The notes under the pieces: model-generated | Seen by the model: only the letters and a program-made list of their open reading frames with translations | The model's database searches: none | Told to the model about the DNA's origin: nothing | Made by a program: the position numbers and the translations under genes | Shown: positions 1 to 9,855 of the stretch, piece by piece | Position numbering within the stretch: position 1 is the first letter of the stretch | Layout: each line of letters starts with the position of its first letter | DNA from: Euglena gracilis | Taxonomy: Eukaryota; Euglenida; Euglenophyceae; Euglenales | Assembly (NCBI GenBank): GCA_039621445.1 | Contig: CP154956.1 | Coordinates: forward strand, 34,445,437 to 34,509,436 | Direction of reading: 5' to 3' | Length of the DNA stretch: 64,000 nt

Positions 1-1
1 G

Positions 2-256
2 TGGCCAAAGGTGGCAATGAAATTGCAAAAGGACCCTTGTGATGCCATTTGCATTTTACCCGATTGGAGCAAAGGTTGGGTAAGGGAACTTGTTCGGAAG
101 GCATCAAAAAAGTTGTATTTTCCACCCGGAACCAAGCTTTTTGAGGTGGATGGGAAACCAATGGGGGGTGTGAGGTGGGGAGTTTGGGCCTTGTTGATAG
201 AGGGTAATAAGCCCCCCGCCAACACTAGCAAGCGCAAGAAACGAAAGGACATTTGA
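2..256 (+). CDS. 5'-truncated polyprotein segment upstream of protease
   Basis: An open frame enters from the left edge and stops at 254-256. It contains a PDW motif, a W/G-rich stretch near its end (RWGVWALL) and a basic tail (KRKKRK). It lies directly before the protease, so it is probably the end of gag or a gag-pol linker. In some algal and fungal Ty3-like elements a PDW-containing segment precedes the protease; I assign no function. A different frame is open from about 229 to 402 and carries the likely continuation, so a frame change falls near 230-250. Confidence 0.5.
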   Translation, partial: WPKVAMKLQKDPCDAICILPDWSKGWVRELVRKASKKLYFPPGTKLFEVDGKPMGGVRWGVWALLIEGNKPPANTSKRKKRKDI

Positions 257-367
257 AATCGCGGATGGTTAAAAAGAGATACCCACCCACAGGGATTGAG
301 AAATTTTCGAAGGACCGACAACTTTTGATTCGGACAAGGGTTTTGAGGGAACGGGGAGGAACAGAAT

Positions 368-1015
368 TTGGATATTTTGGTGGACACCGGTGCGGAGGCT
401 AACCTCATAAAGCAAGGGTTAGTGAGTGAGCACCTAATGTATTCGGCCGAACACCCCTTAAGGTTTGAAACCGCTAACGGTCAAGCCTTGAGTGGTGGGG
501 GGAGGTGCACTAAGGTGGTGATGAAGTTGCAAGGGGAGGTGAGTGATAACACCCCACCCACAGATTTTGAGTACGATGTGGAATTTTATGAAGCCAATAT
601 CAAAGTGGACGCAATTTTGTCATACCCATGGCTTGTACGCACAAAAATCGGAATTTTTCCACATCACCGTGCTTTGGTAGTGGAGGAACCCGAATTGACA
701 TTTTTGTTCGGTGTGAGAGATCATAGGAGAAAACGGCAAGGAAAAGTCCCTTGCACCCTACCCCAAGGGGGGGGGGTGACGAATTTGGAAAAGTTTGGTT
801 TTCACCTTCCGATGGAGGGTTTTGATCAAAGGGGACAAACCTTGGACGAGCACTCGCTCAAAATTTTGGGCAAGAATTTGGAGATGGCAAATGAAAACCC
901 CCTACCTATTCGCAAAATGATCATTGCAAGGGAGGGGGAGGGGAATAATGAAACGGAATCCGAAGAGGAAGAGAGAATAAGGAAGCTAAGAGAAGAAAAT
1001 ATTTGGAAGGTATGA
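368..1015 (+). CDS. Retrotransposon aspartic protease (retropepsin) segment
   Basis: The segment opens with ILVDTGAEANLI; the catalytic DTGA is encoded at about 383. Retropepsins work as dimers and cut the Gag-Pol polyprotein. The remaining ~180 residues hold the beta-rich protease body, then an acidic linker (ETESEEEER) before the RT. Upstream coding (RTRVLRE) lies in another frame and shifts into this one near 350. The frame ends in a stop at 1013-1015 just as the RT frame opens, so protease and RT are separated by a frame change, not a spacer. The start is arbitrary because this is an internal polyprotein segment. Confidence 0.8.
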   Translation: MDILVDTGAEANLIKQGLVSEHLMYSAEHPLRFETANGQALSGGGRCTKVVMKLQGEVSDNTPPTDFEYDVEFYEANIKVDAILSYPWLVRTKIGIFPHHRALVVEEPELTFLFGVRDHRRKRQGKVPCTLPQGGGVTNLEKFGFHLPMEGFDQRGQTLDEHSLKILGKNLEMANENPLPIRKMIIAREGEGNNETESEEEERIRKLREENIWKV

Positions 1016-1820
1016 TAAAACCATATTTCAGTCTAAGGTACAACCCGACCCACCCGTAAGAGGACCGTATGGTTATGCATTCATACCTTTGCAAGAAGGA
1101 GCGCGGCCCACCCGACAAAAACCATTTTTCATGCACGGGGAACGAAAAGAAGCTTTGGAAAAAATCACTCAAGATTGGATCGACATGAAATTCATCGAGC
1201 CAGCCACAACAAAAAATTCAGAATGGCTCTCACAAACATTCCCCGTGCCCAAAAAGTCAGCCGATTTTCCTTGGAGGGGGGTTGTTGACATGAGGGGACC
1301 CAACAGCCAATCCCGTAGGTGCAACTACCCTCTTCCGAAAATCGAAGACATCCTGGTGAAGCATGGCGCAAACCAAATGTTCTCTATTTTGGACTTAAAA
1401 CAAGCTTTCCACCAACAGCCGCTTCACCCGGATAGTAGGCCTATAACTTGCTCCTTCACACCAAAGGGTCTTTACCAATGGAGGGTGAATGTAATGGGGT
1501 TAACTAACGCCTCACAACAATTCCAACAAATGATGGATGACCGTTTAGCACCCGTAAGGGATATTGCTACCCCATACATTGATGACATTTTGGTAGGGAC
1601 TACCGTCGGGGAGGGGGAGGATCTCCTCGAGGCACACAAAAGGGATTTGTGTAGGGTGTTGGATTTACTCGCCGAGGAAATTTTTGTAGTGGACCCCAAA
1701 AAGCGGAATTATTCATCAAGGAAGTGGAATTTTGTGGCCAGATTTTGGGGCATGGCACCCGACGGCCGGCCCCCGGCAAATTACGTGCCATTGAGAAATG
1801 GGAGGTTCCTACAACCATAA
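1011..1820 (+). CDS. Ty3/gypsy reverse transcriptase
   Basis: Encodes the palm and fingers of a retroviral-type RT: VVDMRGPN, SILDLKQAFHQ (first catalytic Asp), MGLTNAS and YIDDIL (YxDD, about 1575-1586). It copies element RNA into cDNA inside virus-like particles. Coding really starts near 1011 in this frame, upstream of any ATG. True RT coding leaves this frame near 1725, where LGH of the thumb region continues in another frame; the last ~90 nt here are out-of-frame read-through. Confidence 0.88.
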   Translation, partial: YDKTIFQSKVQPDPPVRGPYGYAFIPLQEGARPTRQKPFFMHGERKEALEKITQDWIDMKFIEPATTKNSEWLSQTFPVPKKSADFPWRGVVDMRGPNSQSRRCNYPLPKIEDILVKHGANQMFSILDLKQAFHQQPLHPDSRPITCSFTPKGLYQWRVNVMGLTNASQQFQQMMDDRLAPVRDIATPYIDDILVGTTVGEGEDLLEAHKRDLCRVLDLLAEEIFVVDPKKRNYSSRKWNFVARFWGMAPDGRPPANYVPLRNGRFLQP

Positions 1821-2299
1821 CGGCCTTAAGGGCTTTCCTCGGTTTCACAAATTATTACAACACCTACATACACATGTATGCCCAAGTTGCGGCACCTTTG
1901 CAAGATAAGTTGAAGGTGTCTAGGGAGGAGGAAGACAAGAAAGAGAGCAAAAAATGGGTTGAATTCGGGGAGGTTGAACACAAAGCATTTGAGGAGTTAA
2001 AGAAACGGTTGTGTTCCGGATTAATTCTTCAAAGGGTAGACCCCGATAAACCCTTTGCTTTGAGAGTTGATGCGAGTGGGTATGCCGTAGGAGCAACTTT
2101 AGAACAACTCAAAGAAGGAAACGGTACGCCCACACCCCAAGATATTTTGGACAAAAAAACGGTGCCTGTTGCTTTTATGTCCCGAAAACTCACCGAGGGG
2201 CAAAGAAAATGGACCCCCCGGGAATTGGAGACATATGCCATAATTTTGGCACTCCAAAAATGGGAAAGTTGGATTGGTCTCCACCCATTTTGGTGTTGA
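1724..2299 (+). CDS. RT thumb/connection and RNase H N-terminal half
   Basis: Begins with the RT C-terminal LGH motif and the segment LRAFLGFTNYY that closes gypsy RTs. The RNase H domain follows: RVDASGYAVGATL (first catalytic Asp), then VAFMSRKLT and TPRELETYAIILALQKW (catalytic Glu). RNase H degrades the RNA strand of RNA-DNA hybrids. The domain is cut at about 2280 by another frame change; its remainder starts in the next frame with TDHQSL. Confidence 0.85.
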   Translation: MEFCGQILGHGTRRPAPGKLRAIEKWEVPTTITALRAFLGFTNYYNTYIHMYAQVAAPLQDKLKVSREEEDKKESKKWVEFGEVEHKAFEELKKRLCSGLILQRVDPDKPFALRVDASGYAVGATLEQLKEGNGTPTPQDILDKKTVPVAFMSRKLTEGQRKWTPRELETYAIILALQKWESWIGLHPFWC

Positions 2300-3258
2300 C
2301 CGATCACCAAAGTTTGGAGGCATGGGCAAAAGAAGTGCTCGACACCCCAAGTGGACCGGTGGGGAGGAGGGCACGATGGCACCAAATTTTCTCAAAATAC
2401 GATTTGACAGTGGGGTATATTCCGGGGAAGGAAAACACCATTGCCGACATTTTAAGTCGGTGGGCGTACCCCGCTTCGCAAGCTCTAAGGGACATTAGTA
2501 AACATGGTTCGGCCGAAGATAAGAGGGAAATGGAGGAGCTCATAAGAGAGGAGAGGGAAGATGAGAAAAATTGCTTGTTGGTCAAAGTCAAAAATCAGCC
2601 TAACGCTCGTAACTTGTGGATAAGGGGGGTGGTAACCCGCAGTGGAAAAGAGGTGGCACCTGATTTTATGGATGATGCATCAGGAATGCGTAACGAGTGT
2701 GTAGAATTTCCCGGAGAAATAAACACCACCGAAGACGCTCACTCACAAGGGCCTAGGAATTTTGGTTCGAAAAAGGGTAAGAGGAGAGTTACCTTTTGGG
2801 ATGGAATGGACCCTGCGGGAAATTTAGTGACTAGCCCAAAACTTCCGACTAATGAGTTATCAAGGGGGACGGGAGAAGGTGTGGCCACACCAACTCCAAG
2901 TGCAACCCCCAAGCTAACAAAATCAGTTTGGGAGAGAGATTGGGTAGTTGCGTATACCGAATGCCCCACTTGGAAGGAAATTTGGCTAGCAACTCAAAAT
3001 GACGGTGAGTGGCCAAAGGGTGTGAAAGTTCACAAGGACCGAATGTTTTTTGAGGAGAAATTGTGTGTCCCACTTTCTTTTCAAGAATTCATTGTACAAG
3101 AGGTTCATGAATTTTGGGACACGTTGGTCCGGAAAAAGTGTGGAATTTCATCATTTTGCGGTACGCATGGGCTGATGAAAAAAAGGCACGTGTTTTCAAT
3201 GAAAGTTGTTCCAAAAATTGTGTCACGTGCCAAGCAAGTTCAAGGGGGGAGACTTTGA
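2272..3258 (+). CDS. RNase H C-terminal half, linker and start of integrase zinc finger
   Basis: VLTDHQSLEAW supplies the remaining catalytic Asp, followed by RWHQIFSKYDL, YIPGKENTIADILSRW and a typical gypsy RNase H end. A ~230-residue charged linker with little similarity to known domains follows. The frame then reaches the integrase N-terminal region (FQEFIVQEVHEFW), but the HHCC finger continues in the next frame from about 3114; the tail after ~3125 is out of frame. Confidence 0.8.
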   Translation, partial: DWSPPILVLTDHQSLEAWAKEVLDTPSGPVGRRARWHQIFSKYDLTVGYIPGKENTIADILSRWAYPASQALRDISKHGSAEDKREMEELIREEREDEKNCLLVKVKNQPNARNLWIRGVVTRSGKEVAPDFMDDASGMRNECVEFPGEINTTEDAHSQGPRNFGSKKGKRRVTFWDGMDPAGNLVTSPKLPTNELSRGTGEGVATPTPSATPKLTKSVWERDWVVAYTECPTWKEIWLATQNDGEWPKGVKVHKDRMFFEEKLCVPLSFQEFIVQEVHEFWDTLVRKKCGISSFCGTHGLMKKRHVFSMKVVPKIVSRAKQVQGGRL

Positions 3259-4046
3259 AGGGACCCATAGATTCAACACCCATTCCACCGGCACCCATGG
3301 TGAGTGTGGCCTTAGATCTTTTCAAAATGCCATTGGTAAAGTATGAGGGGGAGAATTACAATACCATGGCGGTGTGTGTTGACCGGCACTCCGGTTGGAT
3401 CGTGGCCATACCCTTTTTAGAAAAAGGATTAACGGGTGCAAAATTGGCAAAGGCAATGCTCAAACATTGGAGACTTTTTGGGATTCCTTCTATCATTTCT
3501 AGCGACCAAGGGAGTCATTTCGTGAACACATGGTGGCAAACCATGTGCTCATTTTTGGGAATTCGGCAAGCTTTTTCTCAAGCCTACCACCACCAAGCCA
3601 ATGGGCGGGTGGAAAGGGCGGGGCAACAAGTCATGGAAATTTTGAGGAAACTCTTTGTGGACGGAAAAATGAATTGGGTTGAGGCTTTACCGCAAACTTT
3701 GGATAGGATTCATGATGTGAAGGGGGAGGGCGGTTTTAGCCCATACCAAATTATGACCGGTAGGGAACGTCCCCTTGGGGGGATACCTTACCAAGCTCCC
3801 AAAGAGTGTGAGGATGCCCAACAGTTTTTTCATCGAATGAAGCTAATCGATGAAACGGTGGAAAAGGTTTTAAACCACACCCATGAGGTCCAAGCTAAAA
3901 GGATTAACCAAGGTCGAAGAGAAATGGAACCATTAAAAATTGGAACCCATGTGTGGTACAAACGACCCGAGGGTTCGGGTGAAAAATTAAATTCGAGGTG
4001 GATTGGTCCCGGTGTTGTCAAAGCTCGGGAGGGGGAGAGGAGTTAG
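3114..4046 (+). CDS. Ty3/gypsy integrase (zinc finger end and DDE core)
   Basis: Carries the cysteine part of the HHCC finger (CSKNCVTCQ) and the rve core. The three acidic residues sit in VALDLF, SSDQGSHF and NGRVERAGQQ. Between them is DRHSGWIVAIPF, usual for the family. Integrase joins element cDNA to chromosomal DNA. The C-terminal part has a GPY/F-like stretch (RWIGPGVV) just before the frame changes near 4010. No stop interrupts the core. Confidence 0.9.
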   Translation: MGHVGPEKVWNFIILRYAWADEKKARVFNESCSKNCVTCQASSRGETLKGPIDSTPIPPAPMVSVALDLFKMPLVKYEGENYNTMAVCVDRHSGWIVAIPFLEKGLTGAKLAKAMLKHWRLFGIPSIISSDQGSHFVNTWWQTMCSFLGIRQAFSQAYHHQANGRVERAGQQVMEILRKLFVDGKMNWVEALPQTLDRIHDVKGEGGFSPYQIMTGRERPLGGIPYQAPKECEDAQQFFHRMKLIDETVEKVLNHTHEVQAKRINQGRREMEPLKIGTHVWYKRPEGSGEKLNSRWIGPGVVKAREGERS

Positions 4047-4413
4047 TTACGTTGTGGAAACCAAACTGGGTGTGCAAATTAAGACACACCGAAGTTTTCT
4101 CAAGGAGTATAGGGAACCACCGGTTTTTGGTAAAGGGGTTCCTTTGTATTTTTTCAAACGGACGGAAAAAGAGGAGGAGGCAATGCCCGATGAATGGGAG
4201 GTTGAGAAAATTTTGGCCCACCGTAGGAAGGGGGATACGTGGGAATTTCTCACCAAGTGGGTTGGTTATGAGGAGGGAGAAGAAACCTGGGAACCCATTG
4301 GAAATTTCATTCATCGGTTTAGTCATGAATTGGTTCGGTATTGTGCGCACAAAAATTTGAAGGTGAATCTCATGGGTGAGCTTCAAAAAATCTTTGTGAC
4401 CCAATTTCATTGA
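4003..4413 (+). CDS. Integrase C-terminus with chromodomain
   Basis: After a short GPY/F-like tail, residues ~64-125 form a chromodomain: EWEVEKILAHR, WEFLTKWVGY, and EETWEPIGNF, with the aromatic positions expected for methyl-lysine binding. This places the element in the chromovirus branch. The ORF ends in a stop at 4411-4413 and closes pol. It overlaps the end of the integrase frame by ~40 nt, again indicating an indel. Confidence 0.87.
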   Translation: MVPVLSKLGRGRGVSYVVETKLGVQIKTHRSFLKEYREPPVFGKGVPLYFFKRTEKEEEAMPDEWEVEKILAHRRKGDTWEFLTKWVGYEEGEETWEPIGNFIHRFSHELVRYCAHKNLKVNLMGELQKIFVTQFH

Positions 4414-4894
4414 GGCTCATTTTTTCTTTGCTTTTGGATTTTATTTGACGGTGATCTCAATTTTTAGAAGCTCTGGGAGGTGGAACGGGGCCAAGTAACG
4501 TGCGGCAACGGAGGGCCGTGGTTTCACGCTACTCAGCTAATTTATATCCTACATTTTGTGCGTGCACATGTCTTTTGTGTGCGGGCACATACACATACAT
4601 TCATTTGCTTTTGCACACATTCACACACGTTTCATTTTGCTTTGCGTGCACATATGTGCATCATTATTTTGTTTGGTTTGCCCGCGACATTTTATCTTGC
4701 TTATTCTTGTTGTTTGGAATTGGCCTCTTTGTCACAGGAGTGAAGCGGGAAGCTCCAGCACGCCGGGAGCCCCGACTTTGTAAATATTGTAAATAGCCGC
4801 TGTATATGTGTAAATATCAAAGCGCGGGCATTCCTTCAAAGGTAGGAGGGAGGAAGGAAGGGGGCACGGAGGTTGGAAGGTTCCCTTTGTCGAC
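4414..4894 (+). other. Non-coding interval between pol and gag-like ORF; presumed LTR region
   Basis: No credible ORF. A purine-rich run (about 4466-4480) lies soon after the pol stop and could be a polypurine tract. A TG/CA-rich stretch (4560-4680) follows. The pol, gap, gag order suits an LTR shared by, or lying between, two copies, but no second LTR is visible for comparison. This is inference. Confidence 0.35.
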
Positions 4895-5488
4895 ATGACC
4901 ACCATGGACGCATTCACCACCACCGTCACCACCGCCAACACCGACACCCACACCACCCCCATCGACGTCGACACCAACATTCCTACTTCCACCCTCGCCG
5001 ACTTCAATAACACACAAAACATCATGCCGGGTTGGGGGGTCGAAGAAGAAGGGTGGCGTGCCGAGTACAGGCGCGTGCTTGAAATGAGGAGTTCGGGGGA
5101 ACTCAATGAGATTTGTGGAAATTGTTTTCGTGAGACGACCCTTTTGTTGCCAACAATTTTTAGGCAGGGTCGAAAGTACACAAAAGCCTGCACGACGTGC
5201 GGCTTTGAGGAGGATTGCACGCCATGGGGGGATGCGCTGACAAGGAAAGAGGTTGGGACACAAACGAATGTGTTGGAGATGCGGCTTTTGGACAACACAC
5301 ATCCCCCTCGAAGGTATGGACCCCCCATTTTTGGGAGCCGGGGTCGAGTGGGAGCCGGAGGCTACTCACCCCCCCCCACGACGTACGGTTGGGCAAGCCC
5401 CCCCGGAACACCAACGACGGTTGAACGGACAAGCCCCCGGACCACGACCACGACCACAACGGGAAACCCCCATGAATGGGGGGTTTAA
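4895..5488 (+). CDS. Gag-like protein, N-terminal part with CxxC motifs
   Basis: The ATG sits in a favourable context (GACATGACC). The protein starts with a Thr/Asp-rich low-complexity segment (residues 1-45), then a compact region with two CxxC pairs (CGNC at ~75, CTTC at ~100, further Cys at ~108), then a Pro/Thr/Gly-rich tail. Together with the CCHC-bearing ORF downstream it resembles Gag of an LTR element, perhaps the 5' part of a second, truncated copy. The Cys pattern is not one I can name. Confidence 0.45.
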   Translation: MTTMDAFTTTVTTANTDTHTTPIDVDTNIPTSTLADFNNTQNIMPGWGVEEEGWRAEYRRVLEMRSSGELNEICGNCFRETTLLLPTIFRQGRKYTKACTTCGFEEDCTPWGDALTRKEVGTQTNVLEMRLLDNTHPPRRYGPPIFGSRGRVGAGGYSPPPTTYGWASPPGTPTTVERTSPRTTTTTTTGNPHEWGV

Positions 5489-5547
5489 CACCACGTGGTC
5501 CGAAGACCGCACGTGGGCCGACGAGGCCCTGAGGTGGGTTTAGTGCG

Positions 5548-5973
5548 GTGTGTGCCAATTTTGAGGCACGGGGGAGAGGGGGGGTGACTATTGGTTCGAT
5601 GTCATCCTCAACAACTTCCGGGAGCCAATTTTCAGGCTCCACGATTTGGGGGGGTGGAAAGGCATGTGTTTTTGTTGCCAAGCTTCGCGATAGCCTTGGG
5701 TTACCGCCGAAGCCTATCTCAACACCAACTCCAACTTCGCCAACCCACACTTCTACACCTACGCCCACAAAGGCACCGCAGCGGAGGCGGTGTTTCAAGT
5801 GCGGAAAGTGGGGACACCTGGCAAGGGTGTGCTTGGCCGCTCACCCCTACCCTATGCCTCATGGCAAGGGGAAAGGGTGGTCGGCGGCGCCACCACCCGA
5901 GCCTTTGCCGCAACAAGGCACCGGCAAGGGCAAAGGTGGCGGCCACTCCATTATCATTAACCTCGGGTGGTGA
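5548..5973 (+). CDS. Gag nucleocapsid-like segment with CCHC zinc knuckle
   Basis: A Ser/Gly/Pro-rich protein with one clear CX2CX4HX4C knuckle, CFKCGKWGHLARVC (residues ~87-100), preceded by basic RRR and followed by a Gly/Lys-rich tail (HGKGKGW, GTGKGKGGG). Zinc knuckles of this type bind retroelement genomic RNA. It is in a different frame from 4895-5488 with a 60-nt gap, so the two may be one gag broken by an indel. No protease or RT follows, so this second copy is truncated near 6000. Confidence 0.65.
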   Translation: MCANFEARGRGGVTIGSMSSSTTSGSQFSGSTIWGGGKACVFVAKLRDSLGLPPKPISTPTPTSPTHTSTPTPTKAPQRRRCFKCGKWGHLARVCLAAHPYPMPHGKGKGWSAAPPPEPLPQQGTGKGKGGGHSIIINLGW

Positions 5974-6282
5974 AGGAATGCCCGCCCACCCCTGCCGCGA
6001 CCCCACTGTTGCCGTCCATCGACGAATGGCCTCTTAGAGGTCCTCCCATCGCTTTTATATCCGTCCGTCCTTCCTCCCTTCCCCCACGCATCCCTTCCCC
6101 CACGCGCCCCTACACCCATACCCCCCCCGGCAGTTGGAAAATCCCAAGACCAAAAAATTAAGTAGGGAGAGTGAGAGATTCTTTGGATGGCCATAGCCCC
6201 TGTGGATTCATTTAGACACGCACGCTTACAAGAATTTTTTTCGATTTGTTTTGGAGCCCTTCAAGGAGATGGAGTTTTGAGC

Positions 6283-6545
6283 ACATTCCCCCCCGGGGGG
6301 GGAAGGCCGATTTTTTCAACTCCCCCGGAGGGGGGGGAGGGTGAATTTTTATTTTCCCCCCGGAGGGGGGGGAGCGAATATTTATTCCCCCCCGGGGGGG
6401 AGGGCGAATTTTTAACCCCCCCGGAAGAAAGGGGGGGGGGCAATTTTTCATTACCCCCAAAAGGGGGGGTAACCCATTTTTCCCCTTGGTAAATGAGGAC
6501 CGCCCATGGATTTCCCCCCGAGACAAAGGGGGGGGGCGATGTGCC
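6283..6545. repeat. Array of C-tract/G-tract hairpins, ~40-bp unit
   Basis: Five to six degenerate units, each a C-run directly followed by a G-run (perfect short hairpin) and then a GAATTTTTA-like A/T linker. A less regular unit lies at 6515-6545. Phase is kept between units, so this is a tandem array rather than random C/G runs. Confidence 0.7.
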
Positions 6546-6986
6546 ATTCCCCTCGGCAAGGATTTCCATTGGACCGAAGCAAATGCTTTGTTTGTGACAC
6601 CAATTCCTTTTTGTTCACCGGGTGAGTTGAGAGGTTTTGTAATTCTTTTCCTTTGCAATCAAGTAGGACGCTTCTTGGTTTCAAAGGTTGATTCACTCTC
6701 ACATTTTTCACCAAAAATTGTTAAGTAGGTTCAAGTTGGGTCTTCCCTCATGAATTTTCAAGTTATGTTTTTTGGAGAGGGATACACCATTCCAGGGGGG
6801 GGGGACATTTTCCCCCACAACGATGACAAAAAAGGGAGGAAATGCTGCCCGTTTCATTCGCACATGGTCGCAAGAACAAATGGTTGGGGGGGGGGGCATG
6901 TGCCAAGGATGTGAAGAAAGTCCCCCTTGCCCATTTTTACATTGGGAACGGACTTCAGATTTGGACTTGAAGGCGATTGAAGGAGG

Positions 6987-7043
6987 AGTACACACACACC
7001 ACACCAACACACACACCCACACACACACACACACACACCCAAC

Positions 7044-7075
<32 letters not shown>

Positions 7076-7076
7076 T

Positions 7077-7132
<56 letters not shown>
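6987..7132. repeat. (CA)n microsatellite
   Basis: Almost pure CA dinucleotides with few interruptions. Long frames through it on both strands (poly Thr-His or Cys-Val) are artefacts. Confidence 0.97.
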
Positions 7133-7133
<1 letters not shown>

Positions 7134-9847
7134 CGCATTTTTTTTTGGGTGGCATCATGAGGATTTTATGTGCTCGGTTGGAACACACATGGTGAACACA
7201 TTGTATGGGTTGACGTACAATGTAGGTTCTGAGTTTTTGAGAGGGGCATAGGCCTGTTTGTTTATCCGGTTCCTCATTTCTCTCCAAAGAGTTTCATCTT
7301 CGATCCCCCCCCGCTTCCCAAAAATGCGACTTTTTGCAATTTTAATTTTTTTCGGAGTCCGACTAAAGTCGCAAGGGAGGGGGTGTAGACCGTTGGGGGT
7401 CGTCAACGGTCTAGGGGGGGGGGAAGCACCCAAAGGACCATTTTTCAAAGTCGCGCACAACATCGCTAAGTGCGCGCTTAAATTCACTTTTCGGAAACCT
7501 TCCAATTCATTCTCGAGATTGAACAAAAACCCCAAAGGTAGCTAATTATCCCCATTTCACAGACATTTGTGGGTTTTTTTTAATTGGCCATTATTCGAAG
7601 TTGAAGTTTTGGAAGTGGAATGCAAATCAACAAGATCTCTTGGATATTTGACAAGTATTGAATTCTACGGTGGAAGTGGATTGATTCAATAGTGACAGGG
7701 GACTTTCCAACTGCCGGACGCCCTCCGGCCACCTTTTTGACCCATTCCGGTGTGTGTGGACTTCCGGACATCGGTGTTGGTGTGTGGCATTCTTTGTGCT
7801 ATTTGCATTTTTTTGGGTTGGCAAACCACATTTCGAAGGATAGCACCAAAGGTTTTCAATGGGAATTTGGGGAATTTTTGAAATGTTGTTACCGATCCTA
7901 CGCGGGGAGTCCCAGCCGGGAGGGAACCCGGGGGAAACACCCGAAAATGACTTGAGCCCACCATTTTCGGGAAAAAACCCGGTTCCGGCGGGGGCACCCG
8001 CACCCCCCCACAGGCTGGTGGCTGGGGGGACGGACCCCGGCGAGGGGGGGCCTGGCCTGGCCCTGGCACGGGAGGGGGGTGCGGCCCTGAACACACCAAG
8101 CCTGGACACCGAATTGGCTAACCGAACAGAAAACGGCTGTCTAGGACCCTGACCGTGACAAAACAACTCACCTGGCCTGGGAATAAAAATTTCCTGAAAA
8201 TTTTAACCGTGGCCGGCGCTTGGTTCACAAACGGCGCCTGCCCCCCCCCCCAACGCCAAACAGCCCTAGGCGGGCTGGGGGGGGGGCAACACACCAGCCC
8301 TGCACAGACCCAACTACCCAAAGGAGAACATTTGACTCACCCCCCCCCCCGGCCATAAAACGAACCTGAACGGCACAGCCCCCTGAGGGGGGGGGACCCT
8401 GAACCACAACGGTCCCCTCGCTGGCCCCTCCTCACAACGAGTGCACTCCGCACCCCTTCCTGTTGGAGTCGTGAAGAGTTGTAAACAACTCCTTCGGGAA
8501 GGGGAGTGTGAGTCAGGGGTGCTGAGTGCCCAAAACAACATAACCTGACCCAACCCAACATGATGACTCTGCAGTTAGGATTAGGAAAATCTTATTAGGA
8601 ATTATTAGCAGCTGACCCCATTGTTCCTGCACAGGGCTCTGTCTTGTTTTTGTCTGTTTCAAGTTCAAGAATTGAATTATCTTGGTGGCAATTATCATTC
8701 TTACCTGGACAGTACGTGGTTCATTACATTGGTGCTGGTTTTGGAATTGCTGAATTGCTTGTATTGTGCTGTTGGTCTTGTGGATTTTTATCAAAGGAAA
8801 GGTGTGAGCAACCCAACTCACCTGTTTTCATTAAAAAGACCCACCAAAACAAAAGGAAATGCAATTTTTAAAACAAGCCGCGAGGGGAATTGAAAACATC
8901 CTGGGCAGGGTAAAAGATCCTACGCAACGGGGTGCCGGCCCCGAGGGACTGGAAACTCCAGGGCGGGCACCACGGTTACAACAGGTTCGGCTTGAAGGCC
9001 TGAACTCAATTTTTGACCTTGCTGGGCCGATTCTTTGAAATTTTCAAGATCGGCCGACCAATTTTCCACAGTAGGATTTGCCATTTTTCCCTAATTAACC
9101 TAAGAAAGTCCCCACTCGAACCCACCAATTTCAAACTCAATCTCACACACAGGGTTCTTTGTCCACACCCATGCACTTGAGAATACTACAAAAAAACCAA
9201 GTGTTTGTGCATCCAAGGTCCAGAATTGAAGAAAAAATGAATTTCAAGATGCAAAGGCAAAAGTCCAAGGACAAAAAATAAAACGCTGAAAAGTTTGGCT
9301 TCGAAGCCCGGCGGCCGCCTCAACAAAAAGCCGAGGCCGAAGGATCCGCAAAAACATCGAACCAAGGAAGGGTTTTCACCAGGTTGCCCCATCATCAGCA
9401 GGGGAAAGCCAATTTTTCGAGACCCAGAAGGGGGGGTGCTGCGGGTGCAATTCCCCCACGGCAGGGGTGCAATTCACCCACGGCAGGGGAAAAGACGACT
9501 CTTGCAAGCGTAAAAAAAGTGCACATACCCTGTCACCTACGCCATCAGAACACTTTTTGACCGTGGCTTTCTACAATGACCCACCCAACCCCCTGTGTGA
9601 CAGACTCTTTTTGCAGATTCGGTTGACCACGTTGATCAGAAGTGGTGATTCGGGTACCGTGGCCAGTATTGCATTAGGTGCACCGCAAAAACTGGTTCAG
9701 TGGAGACCTGCAATGTCCCAGAAAAGGTGTTGCAAACTTATTTGAGCACCGTTCCCACTCCAACCGACTCCTTTTTCGACATGAAAAGGACGAATCTTTG
9801 AGCCTTGGCTCAGAACGAATTGCCCAAATAGTTTTACGCATTTTGGA
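7133..9847. other. Interval without recognised genes
   Basis: Contains C/G-rich stretches (7900-8100, 8240-8420) and A/T-richer DNA. At 8560-8880 an A/T-rich stretch reads like degenerate retroelement non-coding DNA, but no LTR pair or primer site could be shown. I see no coding domain and no tRNA fold. Confidence 0.5.
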
Positions 9848-9855
9848 GTTGGGGG

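Larger units (their letters stand above)
1..4413 (+). mobile_element. Ty3/gypsy chromovirus pol region, 5' end outside window
   Basis: Domain order protease, reverse transcriptase, RNase H, integrase, chromodomain is that of Ty3/gypsy chromoviruses. Each domain is recognisable, but the reading frame changes near 250, 350, 1010, 1730, 2280, 3110 and 4010, with no large deletion. Few in-frame stops lie inside domains, so this is either a young copy with indels or consensus errors near homopolymers. Gag of this copy would lie left of the window. The chromodomain suggests chromatin-targeted integration (family knowledge). LTRs were not delimited. Confidence 0.9.

Noticed and set aside
4480-4796. 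Small His/Cys-rich membrane protein candidates between pol and gag
   Set aside because: Three overlapping frames are open through a TG/CA-rich stretch; no consistent coding signal.
6987-7138. Long frames encoding poly Thr-His or Cys-Val
   Set aside because: Pure CA dinucleotide repeat; all frames are open by composition.
8900-9060. Possible tRNA or small RNA gene (AGGTTCGGC-like box)
   Set aside because: No cloverleaf could be formed and box spacing does not fit.
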